Assembly: GCF_014648295.1 (NCBI RefSeq)
Contig: NZ_BMQV01000013.1
Span: forward strand, 33,348 to 97,347
Length of the DNA: 64,000 bases
Direction of reading: 5' to 3'
Origin: Shewanella saliphila
GTDB taxonomy: Bacteria > Pseudomonadota > Gammaproteobacteria > Enterobacterales > Shewanellaceae
The translations under genes were made by a program, and so were the position numbers. Positions 1-8,917 of the stretch are shown piece after piece. The notes below the pieces were generated by a model that had not been told where the DNA came from, searched no databases, and was given only the letters and a program-made list of their open reading frames with translations. Position 1 is the stretch's first letter, and each line of letters starts with the position of its first letter.

Positions 1-1544
1 GGTGCGACTTTTACAGCGTAGAAAGGAGGCTTAGTTAAGTTAAGTGGCATATCGTCACGACCAAACGCGTCGTCTTTACCCGCTGCTTGATACTTATTGT
101 AGTCACTTGCAGTTTTAGGTAATTTGCTCATACCAGTGATTTTAGCTAGCTCTTCGATAGTGTTACCTTTACTTAGCATGCCTAAGTGATCATAACCACG
201 TACCATTTTCTTCTTAGCAACAAGCTGCTCGTCAAATACTAACCAAGCATATTGATCTTTTTGCTTTAAGATGGCATCAGATGCACGGTCACGAGTGGTT
301 AATTCATCGATGAAACGCTCACCATCAGTGTTTACCATGATTGCGCCAACACCACGTACGGTTTCAGAGATTAAGATACGGCTGTCTTTACCGATGGTAG
401 GATGCGCTTGAACCCAGTCAATATCAGTCATTGACGCACCAATTTCTTTAGCCAGTAATATACCGTCACCCGTTGCGGTTACGTTGTTAGAGCTGGTCAT
501 GTCTTTCATTGTTGGACGGTAGTAAGCAATCATTTCTTTGTTCATGCCATAACCACCGGTTGCTAGTACGACAGAATCTGCAGCAACCATATTGTAACCA
601 GAGTGACGACCGTGAACCACAACACCGGCAACTGACTTATCGTCATTTAAGACAATTTTTTCAATTCTAGAGTTTACGCGAACATCAATGTCACGCTCTA
701 CTGCGGCTTTACGTAATGTGTCAATGATGTGTGGCCCTACTGACGCTCCACCTGATGGACGGTGAGTACGTTCAACACGAGCACCACCAGAACGTTTTAA
801 GTCGTTCATGTTTGCGCCTAAAGACTCAAGCCATTTAACAGCACCTGCTGACTCTTCTGCTAAGATTTGAACTAATTTAGGGTCATTTTTGTAACGACCA
901 CCTTTCATCGCATCTTCGAAGTACCATTCAACTTTGTCTTCAATGCCTTTTTTCTTCTGCTGTGGTGTACCAACGGCGTTAATACCACCAGCAGCTAGCA
1001 TTGAGTTACCACCTGTGTATGCTGCTTTTTCAAATAAAACCACTTTTGCACCGGCCATTTTGGCAGAGATAGCAGCGTTAAAACCAGCAGAACCTGCACC
1101 GACAACAATCACATCAACGGTTTCTACAGGGCCTTTATCAATGGCTTTTTGGATTTTGTCTTGATCCCAAGCACCGTCCCACTTCTTCTTCGCTTTGGTT
1201 TCTGCAAAAGGCATTTCCATTTCGAAGTTGTGGCAGTTGTTACAAGTTAACTGAGGCTTATCGTGACCAGAGTGGCAAGACGTACAGTTAATGTCACCAA
1301 GGTGAGATGTGTGTGGATCAAAATGTAATTTGTCATTTGCGAGTTCAGCATAATCACCATGGCATGATTTACACTGGGCATTTTCATGAGTTTCGCTGTC
1401 GCTCACTTTTAACGGTTTAGTGTGGCATGACTGACAGCTGTCCATTTCGGCATGAAATGACGCTAAGTTGTCAGACTTCGCCACTGCAGCACCAGAAGAT
1501 AGCATCATCACCGCCATCGCTGAGACTAAGTATTTTAGTTTCAT
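1..1544 (-). CDS. ifcA: Periplasmic tetraheme flavocytochrome c fumarate reductase, Ifc3-like (C-terminus beyond window)
   Basis: About 514 codons are visible; the C-terminal part lies left of base 1. A signal peptide (about residues 1-22, ending AAVA) is followed by four c-type heme motifs, CQSCH (37-41), CKSCH, CTSCH and CNNCH, and then a flavoprotein domain opening with the FAD-binding VVGAGSAGFNAA. The substrate-site motifs QAHPT and TTRDRAS are present; they carry the family's active-site His and the proton-donating Arg. The family reduces fumarate to succinate in the periplasm with electrons from the quinol dehydrogenase CymA. From memory the protein resembles S. frigidimarina Ifc3 more than the main Fcc3 enzyme. 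It diverges from a porin gene over a 277-bp promoter region. The symbol rests on this resemblance and on the porin/LysR neighbours. Confidence 0.88.
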   Translation of the reverse strand, partial: MKLKYLVSAMAVMMLSSGAAVAKSDNLASFHAEMDSCQSCHTKPLKVSDSETHENAQCKSCHGDYAELANDKLHFDPHTSHLGDINCTSCHSGHDKPQLTCNNCHNFEMEMPFAETKAKKKWDGAWDQDKIQKAIDKGPVETVDVIVVGAGSAGFNAAISAKMAGAKVVLFEKAAYTGGNSMLAAGGINAVGTPQQKKKGIEDKVEWYFEDAMKGGRYKNDPKLVQILAEESAGAVKWLESLGANMNDLKRSGGARVERTHRPSGGASVGPHIIDTLRKAAVERDIDVRVNSRIEKIVLNDDKSVAGVVVHGRHSGYNMVAADSVVLATGGYGMNKEMIAYYRPTMKDMTSSNNVTATGDGILLAKEIGASMTDIDWVQAHPTIGKDSRILISETVRGVGAIMVNTDGERFIDELTTRDRASDAILKQKDQYAWLVFDEQLVAKKKMVRGYDHLGMLSKGNTIEELAKITGMSKLPKTASDYNKYQAAGKDDAFGRDDMPLNLTKPPFYAVKVA

Positions 1545-1821
1545 TGTTCGTTCCTTTTCTTATTTAGATTTTTACTTGCTGTTGTTGAGTGCAAGATTAC
1601 CCACAAAGAGATATCAAAACTTAGACGCACATCAAACTTGGAATTTGGTTAAGTTATTGTGAAACCCTGTTCAGTGTTTCTTAAAATGCTGCTTAAAAAT
1701 TCGGGCTGTGACCCACGTTCATGTTCCCCCTAAAGTTAATCTTTAGCATTAGCCCATGCTTTCAACACAACAAGAAAGCCCACTCATTCCAAAAACATTA
1801 AATTAATGAGAAGAGATGACC
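1545..1821. promoter_or_regulatory. Divergent ifcA/porin promoter region with two inverted repeats
   Basis: This region separates ifcA (minus strand) from the porin gene (plus strand). It holds a 20-bp near-perfect palindrome, GAAACCCTGTTCAGTGTTTC, at 1661-1680 (9-bp arms with one mismatch). A second repeat, CTAAAG-N5-CTTTAG, lies at 1730-1746. LysR regulators typically bind interrupted dyads with this T-N11-A layout, and a LysR gene sits downstream, so either repeat could be its operator. That assignment is inference. No convincing Fur box was seen, although Ifc3-type genes are reported to be iron-responsive. Confidence 0.4.
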
Positions 1822-2869
1822 ATGAACACAAAAAATCATTACTATCAGTAGCTTTGCTTTCAGTCCTATCAGTAACCTCAATCAGTGCGCTAGCTGATTC
1901 ACCTACTGGGTATGGCCGTTTAGACATTACATTAACCAATTCAGAGCATGGTTTTACCACGCAGAACAGAAAAGAAGGCACCGTTTTAGAGAACAACTTT
2001 AGCCGTGTGGGTGTTAAAGGAAGTGAGAAAATCAATGATGATTACGAACTACTTTATCAGATGGAAGTGCAAGTCAACGGCGCTACAAATGAAGGTGATG
2101 ATGAGGTATTTAAATCAAGAAGTACCTACTTCGGCATAGCATCAAAAACGATGGATACCGTATTGGTCGGTCGTAATGACACGGTAATGAAATCATCTAA
2201 AGGTAATGTTGAAGCATTCGATCTTACCAACGCGGCCTATAACCGTATGATTGCCAGCCAAGACAGAAAAGCAGACGGTATTACTTATTACTCACCAACT
2301 ATTGCTGGCGCATTTACTATTAACGGAACTTATTTAGTCGATGACAACTACGAAGGCAGTGATGAAACCCAATATGCTATCAGTGTGATTTCGGGTGACA
2401 AAAAACTCAAAAAACAAAATTATTATGTAGCAGGTGCGTACAATACTATCGGTGGTGTTGACGCCTACCGTGCTGTTGGCCAAGTTAAAATGGGCGACTT
2501 TAAAGTGGCCTGTTCTAAAACACAGAAAGCCAAACCAACGCTGACAAAGAAGGTAATTCGTACTTTTTTACTGTGACATATGATTTAAATGGCGTTGATT
2601 TAAAAGTCGAGTACGGCCGTGACGAAGCTGGATTTGGTAAATTCATCAAATACAACTCAGAAGTAGCATCTACAGCTGATTATAATTCAGCAACTGATGT
2701 TGAAGTGACCTCATTGGTATTTGGTGCTGAATATAAATTATCAAAATCAACCATGCTACAAGTGCATTACGCTATGTATGACGGTGAGTACCAAATCGAC
2801 AACTCAGGTACTGTTATCGACTTGCAAGACGATAACATTGCCACTGTTGGGGTAAGATTTAACTTCTAA
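1822..2869 (+). pseudogene. ifcO: Outer-membrane general porin (IfcO-like), broken by two one-base losses
   Basis: The product is a gram-negative trimeric porin type, with signal peptide, GYGRLDITL start of the barrel and a C-terminal strand ending in VGVRFNF. ATG 1822 has a good ribosome-binding site (AAGAG) but reads into a stop after nine codons. Adding one A to the six-A run at 1830-1835 gives MNTKKSLLSVALLS..., a normal signal peptide, continuous with the long frame. The frame breaks again at 2517-2520: adding one A there joins ...ACSK to NTESQTNADKEG and then YFFTVTYDLNGV. With both bases restored the protein is about 350 residues, normal for the family. The lesions may be real or may be sequence errors in A-runs. 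A downstream terminator is intact. Confidence 0.75.
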
Positions 2870-2896
2870 TCTCAAACATTATATACCGCTCCCCGC

Positions 2897-2940
2897 AAAG
2901 CCAGGTTAAACAATTGATTACTGTTTAAGCTGGCTTTTTA
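2897..2940 (+). terminator. Rho-independent terminator after the porin gene
   Basis: The stem arms AAAGCCAG-TTAAACA and TGTTTAA-CTGGCTTT have one unpaired base pair position each, and a T-run follows. It closes the porin transcription unit before the LysR gene. Confidence 0.8.
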
Positions 2941-3059
2941 TAACGCAAATACGTTGGGAACTTGCTCTTGCTAACGTTTCTAACATTTTCACTAACCTTT
3001 GTGTGCGAGTGCAAAATGTGCGAGGTATACTTTGTATATCAACCATTACCGATATGCTT

Positions 3060-3937
3060 ATGCGAATTACTTTAAAACAACTAGCTATTTTTAAAGCCAT
3101 CCATAATTGTGGCAAATTTCTAAAGCAGCGAAAGAACTACATATGTCAGTGCCAGCCGTCAGTATGGCGCTGCGTGATTTAGAAGACTCATTGGGCAGCC
3201 GCTTGTTTGAACGCTGCAGTACTGGACTCACCATTAATGACAATGGTGCGGTTATTTTACCTTACGCCAATGAAATGCTGTCTAAAGGCAAAGAATTAGA
3301 ACATGTATTCGCGCAAGGTGCGGCCATTAGAGGCACGATTAAAGTCGGTTGCAGTAAAACCGCAGGGAATTACGTATTATCACGCAAGATCCCATTATTT
3401 AAACAGCAACATCCTTCTGTTGATGTAAAATTAGTCATCAATAACAGCTTAACCATTGAACAAATGGTCGCCGAAAAAGAACTCGATCTTGGCTTTGTTG
3501 ACGCCAAACCTGTGCATAAAAATTTATCCCATGAGGCTTGGTTAAAAGACCGCTTGTGTATCGTCACGGGTGTTAACAATCCATTAGTGTCAGAACTCAT
3601 CACCAGTGAATTACTGTCACAGCAATTGTGGGTCATGGATGAAACCATCTCGGTGTCACGACTCAGAAATACTCAATTACTCCAAAGTGCCAATATTACC
3701 ATTAACCAAGAACTGTCAATGAACACCATGGGAGCGATAAAACGGGCAATCGGCACCGGGGTTGGCGTGAGTGTGTTACCACTTTTAGCCGTTGAAGAAG
3801 AAATCATTCGAGGCGACTTAGTCGAGCTGCCTCTAAACTGTTGGGACTATTCTCGCCATTATTGGTCAATTTTTCGCTCTGAAGCACCATTAGACCGCTT
3901 AACCCGAGAGTTTTTAGACTTTAGCCTACCTAAATGA
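3060..3937 (+). pseudogene. ifcR: LysR-family transcriptional regulator with an N-terminal frameshift
   Basis: ATG 3060 opens MRITLKQLAIFKAIHNCG, the canonical first helix of a LysR winged helix-turn-helix. The frame then changes near 3110-3113, and the rest of the domain (ISKAAKELHMSVPAVSMALRDLE) and the full effector-binding domain continue one frame over to 3937. Restoring one base (for example a C giving GGC CAA) would make one protein of about 292 residues, the usual LysR length. As written, only a TTG at 3107 could start the long frame; that product lacks the first helix and probably would not bind DNA normally. It lies just upstream of a DUF819 gene and is probably the local regulator of the ifc genes. 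The symbol is by analogy. Confidence 0.7.
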
Positions 3938-3950
3938 ATTTCTACGCCCA

Positions 3951-5195
3951 ATGATTAATCAAGACCCTGTTATTTTAGGCCTACTTGCCATTACATTAGG
4001 GCTTATTTTCTACACCAGCGCCAGTACTCATCGTTACTGGCAAACCTTTTATCGTTATGTGCCTGTCATGGTGGCATGCTATGTGGTGCCATCACTGTTT
4101 AACACCTTCGGGCTAGTTGATACCTCAGCAAGTCAACTGAGCAGTATTGCCTCGCGCTATATCATGCCAGCGTGTCTCACCTTGCTTATTATTAGCGTCG
4201 ATATTAAGTCGATGTTAATGCTTGGCCCCAAAATAATTGTACTGTTTATTGTCGGCAGTATTGGGATTATTCTAGGTGGGCCTTTTTCACTGTATGTGTT
4301 TTCAATACTGTCACCTGAGTTAGTAAACTGGCATGGCACGGAAGCAGCTTGGCGTGCGATGGCAACGCTAGCGGGTAACTGGGTGGGTGGTACAGCTAAT
4401 CAACTGACCATGAAAGAAGTGTATACCGTTGATGACAATATGTTTGCCATCATGATTTCTGTGAACGTGGTGTTTTCAGCGCTTTGGATGTCATTTTTAC
4501 TCTTTTGTACCAATCACGCTAATGCCATTGATAGCAAACTCAAGGCTGACAATAATGGCATAAACAAGCTGATCGAAAGTATTAACTTGCGCGATAAAGC
4601 ATTGTCGAAGTTTAAGTTACCCATACCCACCCTATCGAGCTATATGGCTATTTTTGCGGTGGCATTTGGTGTTACCGGTTTGGCCCATTTGGGCGCAGAT
4701 CTCTTGGTGCCATTTTTTAGTCATCACTACCCTCAATCGGAAAAACTCAGCTTCACATCGCACTTTTTTTGGATTGTCATCATTGTCACCAGCGTCAGTA
4801 TTATATTGTCTTACACCAAAGTCAGGCGACTAGAGCGCCAGGGCGCATCGAAAATATCAACCGTATTACTGTACCTATTAATCGCCACCATGGGATTAAA
4901 AATGGACTTAACCATGATCAATGACTTCCCTATTTATTTTGCAATTGGCTTTGTCTGGCTTGGCTTTCACGCCTTACTGATTTTGATTGCAGGATTAATC
5001 ATGAAAGCGCCATTAGCGTATATGGCCATTAGCAGCCAATGTTGTATTGGCGGCGCGGCATCATCGCCAATAGTGGCTATGGCGTTTAATCGCCACCTAG
5101 CACCAGTCGCGGTGATGTTCTCGGTGTTTGGCTATGCTTGGGCCAATTACATGGTGTGGATTTGTGCCGAGTTAATGCGCATGATCAATCAATAA
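3951..5195 (+). CDS. DUF819-family integral membrane protein, putative carboxylate-type transporter
   Basis: This 414-residue protein has about ten hydrophobic segments and the glycine-rich stretch NWVGGTANQLTMKEV (about 142-156), which I associate with DUF819 (YjcL-like) proteins; a second one, GGAASSPIVAMAF, lies near 370. The substrate of DUF819 proteins is not established. It follows the LysR gene by 13 bases and is probably cotranscribed with it. Next to a fumarate-reductase-like enzyme and a porin it could move an organic acid, but this is inferred from context only. I recall a transporter gene named ifcP at the S. frigidimarina locus, but I cannot confirm that it is this family. Confidence 0.7.
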   Translation: MINQDPVILGLLAITLGLIFYTSASTHRYWQTFYRYVPVMVACYVVPSLFNTFGLVDTSASQLSSIASRYIMPACLTLLIISVDIKSMLMLGPKIIVLFIVGSIGIILGGPFSLYVFSILSPELVNWHGTEAAWRAMATLAGNWVGGTANQLTMKEVYTVDDNMFAIMISVNVVFSALWMSFLLFCTNHANAIDSKLKADNNGINKLIESINLRDKALSKFKLPIPTLSSYMAIFAVAFGVTGLAHLGADLLVPFFSHHYPQSEKLSFTSHFFWIVIIVTSVSIILSYTKVRRLERQGASKISTVLLYLLIATMGLKMDLTMINDFPIYFAIGFVWLGFHALLILIAGLIMKAPLAYMAISSQCCIGGAASSPIVAMAFNRHLAPVAVMFSVFGYAWANYMVWICAELMRMINQ

Positions 5196-5253
5196 TTCAA
5201 TCATAAATGACCGCCAATCATTAACGACGGCTCATTGACTAAAAACGCTAAAA

Positions 5254-6159
5254 CTATTGTAAAGGTAAGTAGATATCGACTGCTTGTTGCAGTTCGGTGC
5301 CGGGCTCAGCAACTTGGCCAACGTTAAGGCGTTCAAACATCAATGGGCTATTGCGTAATGAATATAACTGCTCGTTTAACCAAATACGGTAAAGGTAATC
5401 AACGCCAGCATGCAACAGCGCATTGATATTGTTATTTTGCTTATCGGTTGTTACCGATAACTTTGCATAACGACCAGCAACAATAATGTTGGTCTCAATA
5501 CCCTCTTGTGTTAAGCCCGTTGACGCTAATCTCGAATATGTTGCTTCATCAAGTGAGACGCCAATATCCATATGATATGGCTGCGCTTGTGGCAGACTGT
5601 GCACTAGATTAAACGTTCGACCAACGTTAGGCCCCACTGCGTATTTTTGCCGCCATTGAATAAAACGTTCGATCGTCTTAGGCATTGCCCTGGCAGGGCC
5701 ATTGTGCGTAACGCTAGCCAGCGTTAAGGCATCCATTGACACTATCTCAACATCAGCGGTGAGCATTCCATCCTGAGGCGACTGGAACGATTTAAGCGGT
5801 TGTTGTTTGGCAAAGAAATTGTTCCAATCGGGCGCTTGCCTGAATGACTGTGGGCTTTGACCAATACTATGGGTGAACGAGTCAACAAAGTCTGCTTCAT
5901 TGTTATAACCTAAATTTGTCGCGATAGCCTCAAGTGAAATTTGTTCGCCAAACCCCAATTGATGAGCTGCCTGCAAACTTTTAAGTAACTCGACGTATTC
6001 CTCAATCGACAAACGGTATAGCGAGTAAAACAAGTGTTGAAAATGACACGATGGCAGGTCTGCAATCGTTGCCAGGGTATCAATATTCAGTGGCGCTGCA
6101 ATATTAGAATCGATATAGGCGAGTGCTTTTTCAAATGCTTGATCGAGTTTATGGCTCAC
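5254..6159 (-). CDS. AraC-family regulator with GyrI-like effector-binding domain
   Basis: At 301 residues it has the Rob-like order: two AraC helix-turn-helix motifs at the N-terminus (about 8-110; LNIDTLATIADL and SLEAIATNLGYNNEADFVDSF) followed by a GyrI/SOUL-type ligand-binding domain (about 130-300; VSMDALTLASVTHNGP and VGRTFNLVH). Such proteins sense small, often hydrophobic, compounds; the ligand here is unknown. It is a single gene in its own unit: the ppiD terminator lies upstream of its start, and the DUF819 gene converges on it. No target operator could be recognised. Confidence 0.85.
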   Translation of the reverse strand: MSHKLDQAFEKALAYIDSNIAAPLNIDTLATIADLPSCHFQHLFYSLYRLSIEEYVELLKSLQAAHQLGFGEQISLEAIATNLGYNNEADFVDSFTHSIGQSPQSFRQAPDWNNFFAKQQPLKSFQSPQDGMLTADVEIVSMDALTLASVTHNGPARAMPKTIERFIQWRQKYAVGPNVGRTFNLVHSLPQAQPYHMDIGVSLDEATYSRLASTGLTQEGIETNIIVAGRYAKLSVTTDKQNNNINALLHAGVDYLYRIWLNEQLYSLRNSPLMFERLNVGQVAEPGTELQQAVDIYLPLQ

Positions 6160-6178
6160 TTGTTTTCCTTATGACCTA

Positions 6179-6213
6179 AAATAAAAAGACCTAGACAGTA
6201 TGCCTAGGTCTTT
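6179..6213 (-). terminator. Rho-independent terminator of ppiD
   Basis: Arms AAAGACCTAG (6185-6194) and CTAGGTCTTT (6204-6213) form a 10-bp stem, with a U-rich tail when read on the minus strand. A second imperfect dyad (GAATTG.CGTTAA with TTAACG.CAATTC) lies between this stem and the ppiD stop codon, at about 6243-6272. Confidence 0.8.
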
Positions 6214-6284
6214 ACTATTTCACTAATTTAACTAACTAAAACGAATTGACGTTAATGAGATTAACGCAATTCATTGTCATTTAA

Positions 6285-8162
6285 TTATTCAACTACTGGA
6301 TACTCAATTTCAGCATCAGCTTTAAGTGTAGCAATCACAGCACGGTAATCTGCTTCGCTGTTTTGTGGTGCTAAGCGTTGCTTAAGGGTATTAATTAAAT
6401 TGTCGTTAATGCCTTGAGCTTCATTCACTTTATCAACCACAATCACTGCGTAACCTGTTGCTAATGCAGCAGTATCAATTGATACACTGTTTTCAGCTGG
6501 CGCGGCAATCTTGAAAGCTTTGTTAGTGATGGCTTGGTCAATATCTTGATTAAAACGGCCAAGACCAGGTAACGATGTTAATGTTGCACCCGTTAATGTG
6601 TCGTTACCCGCTTTTAACTGAGCCATAAACTCTGCTGCATTTTCGCGTGCAGTTTCGTTTGCTTTATCTTGTTTTAAGCGATCTACGATAGCCGTTTTAA
6701 CGTCAGCAAATGGTTGCGTTCCAGCCATGTTATGTTGTTTAACACGAATAACAACCACATGGTTAGGCGCTAACTCAATCACGTCACTGTTCATGCCACT
6801 GGCCAATACTTGGTCAGAGAATGCCGCTTTAATAAACTCAGGGTTATTGAATTTAGCTGGCACGTTATCACGCGAGAACAACGCTGTCGTTTGTACTTTA
6901 GCATCGACTGCTTCCGCAGTATCAATTAAGGTATCTGGGATCTCATAGCTGGTGTCAGCCAGTTTGCTTTGTAGACCATAAAACACGTCTAAAGCTTGCT
7001 TCTCTTGAAGCTGAGCAACTATTTTAGCTTTTACATCATCAAAAGCAGTCGCTTGGCTTGCTTGCACGTCAAGTAACTTGATGATGTGGTAACCAAACTC
7101 AGTTTTAACAACCGGTGAAACTTGGTCTAGCTGTAGCGCAAATAATGCTTCATCAAATGCAGGATCCATCACGCCTTGCTCAAACCAGTCTAATTGACCG
7201 CCTTGTTCAGCACTTAACTGGTCGTCAGAATCAGTTTTAGCCACCTCAGCGTAATCTTCGCCTTGATTTAATTTTGCAACAATCGCATCAGCCTTGGCTT
7301 TGTCAGCACTTTCATCGTCTGTTGCCGCAACAAAAATATGTGCCGCTAAACGTTTTTCAGGCGTTTGGTATTGTGATTGGTGTTCGTCATAATACGCTTG
7401 CACTTCTTCGTCTGTTATTTGGCTATTTTGAGCCATATCAGCAGCGTTAAGTTCAACATACTCTACGCTGACTTGTTCAGGGCTCATAAATTGAGCTAAG
7501 TTAGCATCATAATAAGTTTTAGCTTCTTCATCTGACACTGAAACACTTGATAAGTATGGTGTAGAATCAACCACTAAGTAACGAATGTCGCGGGTTTGAC
7601 CTTGTACTTGGGCAAGCTGTTTAGCTTCGCCGTCTAATACAAACTCACTGCCTACAAGCGCATTTAATAACTGGCGACGTGTCATATCAACGCGCATCAT
7701 GTTTCTAAAACTGGTGGTTTGATAACCTAATTGACGAAGTACCGCTAAGTAACGTTCGTTATCAAATTTACCATCAGTTTGAAATGCAGGTTCTTCAATA
7801 ATGGCTTTTTTGATTTGCTCATCAGATACACGTAAACCTAATTTGGTTGCAGCTTGATCAATTAACTTGTCTGCCACTAAACGGTCTAAAACACCTTGTT
7901 TAATGCCATTCATGTAATTGTCATCAGCGGCTAATGCATTAAACATTTCACCTAACTGCTGCTCAATGCGAGAGCGTTCATTTTGGAAAGCATTTTCCAA
8001 TTCGCTAGCGCTGACTTCTTCACCATTAACGATTGCAGCAGGAACACCAGTATTAGAGCCTAAATAGCTACTGACACCGGCAAAAGCAAAAGAAAGTATC
8101 ACAAGGACAAGAATTGTTTTAGCAACAATTCCTTGTGAGCCTTCACGGATTTTTTCTAACAT
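6285..8162 (-). CDS. ppiD: Periplasmic folding chaperone / peptidyl-prolyl isomerase PpiD
   Basis: The 625-residue protein begins MLEKIREGSQG and has one membrane anchor (about 16-34), a SurA-like chaperone domain (about 36-240), a parvulin domain (about 270-370, with AAHIFVA, GGQLDWF and EFGYHIIKL) and a C-terminal parvulin-like region. It sits in the inner membrane facing the periplasm and helps newly exported outer-membrane proteins near the Sec translocon. Length and order match E. coli PpiD (623 residues). It follows lon and hupB, the usual gammaproteobacterial order. A hairpin lies just upstream of its start codon. Confidence 0.96.
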   Translation of the reverse strand: MLEKIREGSQGIVAKTILVLVILSFAFAGVSSYLGSNTGVPAAIVNGEEVSASELENAFQNERSRIEQQLGEMFNALAADDNYMNGIKQGVLDRLVADKLIDQAATKLGLRVSDEQIKKAIIEEPAFQTDGKFDNERYLAVLRQLGYQTTSFRNMMRVDMTRRQLLNALVGSEFVLDGEAKQLAQVQGQTRDIRYLVVDSTPYLSSVSVSDEEAKTYYDANLAQFMSPEQVSVEYVELNAADMAQNSQITDEEVQAYYDEHQSQYQTPEKRLAAHIFVAATDDESADKAKADAIVAKLNQGEDYAEVAKTDSDDQLSAEQGGQLDWFEQGVMDPAFDEALFALQLDQVSPVVKTEFGYHIIKLLDVQASQATAFDDVKAKIVAQLQEKQALDVFYGLQSKLADTSYEIPDTLIDTAEAVDAKVQTTALFSRDNVPAKFNNPEFIKAAFSDQVLASGMNSDVIELAPNHVVVIRVKQHNMAGTQPFADVKTAIVDRLKQDKANETARENAAEFMAQLKAGNDTLTGATLTSLPGLGRFNQDIDQAITNKAFKIAAPAENSVSIDTAALATGYAVIVVDKVNEAQGINDNLINTLKQRLAPQNSEADYRAVIATLKADAEIEYPVVE

Positions 8163-8185
8163 CTGAATTCTCGCTTGTTGCGATT

Positions 8186-8224
8186 AATAAAATAAAAAGG
8201 CGCATCACCTTGTGGATGCGCCTT
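8186..8224 (-). terminator. Hairpin with U-tract 34 bases upstream of the ppiD start
   Basis: Perfect 10-bp arms AAGGCGCATC (8197-8206) and GATGCGCCTT (8215-8224) with an 8-base loop. Read on the minus strand it is followed by a U-rich tail, so it looks like an intrinsic terminator. It lies downstream of another hairpin that already ends hupB, and it leaves almost no room for a promoter before the ppiD ATG at 8162. It may act as a second hupB terminator or as an attenuator in a ppiD leader. Confidence 0.65.
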
Positions 8225-8321
8225 AATGTAAATTATATGGAGTTATCAGACGCTACCACGGGTATGACCCAATACTCCCAATATTCATTATGCCTTACAT
8301 AACAATATTGCTTTTCGTAAA

Positions 8322-8343
8322 AAGCACTGCATAAGCAGTGCTT
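8322..8343 (-). terminator. Terminator-like hairpin after hupB
   Basis: Arms AAGCACTGC and GCAGTGCTT with a 4-base loop form a 9-bp perfect stem. The following U-tract on the minus strand is short (TTTACG), so termination may be incomplete. It lies 38 bases past the hupB stop. Confidence 0.6.
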
Positions 8344-8381
8344 GTATTACGAATGCCTTACAAAGGCTACGTTGCTAAGGT

Positions 8382-8654
8382 TTAGTTAACAGCGTCTTTT
8401 AGCGCTTTGCCAGCTTTGAACGCAGGAATGTTCGCAGCAGCAATTTTAATTTCTTTACCCGTTTGTGGGTTACGGCCAGTACGCTCAGCACGCTGACGTA
8501 CTTCAAATGTACCAAAACCAACTAGAGAAATCTTATCGCCTTCTTTAAGACCTTCAGTAACAGCAGCGATAAAAGAATCTAGTGCGCGGCCAGCAGCAGC
8601 TTTAGAAATATCAGCACCAGATGCGATTTTCTCGATTAGTTCAGATTTGTTCAT
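8382..8654 (-). CDS. hupB: Nucleoid-associated DNA-binding protein HU beta
   Basis: This is a 90-residue HU/IHF-family protein starting [28 protein letters not shown] and carrying the DNA-clasping arm motif [12 protein letters not shown]. The start at 8654 is preceded by AAGGGGATGAC, a strong ribosome-binding site; longer upstream starts lack this and are not family-like. HU bends DNA and compacts the nucleoid as a homo- or heterodimer. The lon-hupB-ppiD order matches enterobacteria. Confidence 0.96.
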   Translation of the reverse strand: MNKSELIEKIASGADISKAAAGRALDSFIAAVTEGLKEGDKISLVGFGTFEVRQRAERTGRNPQTGKEIKIAAANIPAFKAGKALKDAVN

Positions 8655-8917
8655 GTCATCCCCTTGAATGTTATTGTCGCGCCGCAACCAAATCCGTGTT
8701 TAGAGCGGTCTGCGGAGGCTTTATTGTAATAAGTTTGATAACACATCAAACTTAGTATGAAAACCAAAAAAATGAAATTGGATACAGCTCAAAGTCAGAT
8801 GCCCCAAGGGCTTGGTGCGCCTGACTCTCCACAGACCTAGGCTACCACAGGTCAGCGTTTTGTTAAGCCCCTTTTTTCATTTTTTTTATGCTCTACAGCA
8901 ATTTTTTAACTAATAAG

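Noticed and set aside
1468..1662. 64-codon frame on the plus strand antisense to the start of ifcA
   Set aside because: It lies over the ifcA signal-peptide region and promoter, and has no family character.
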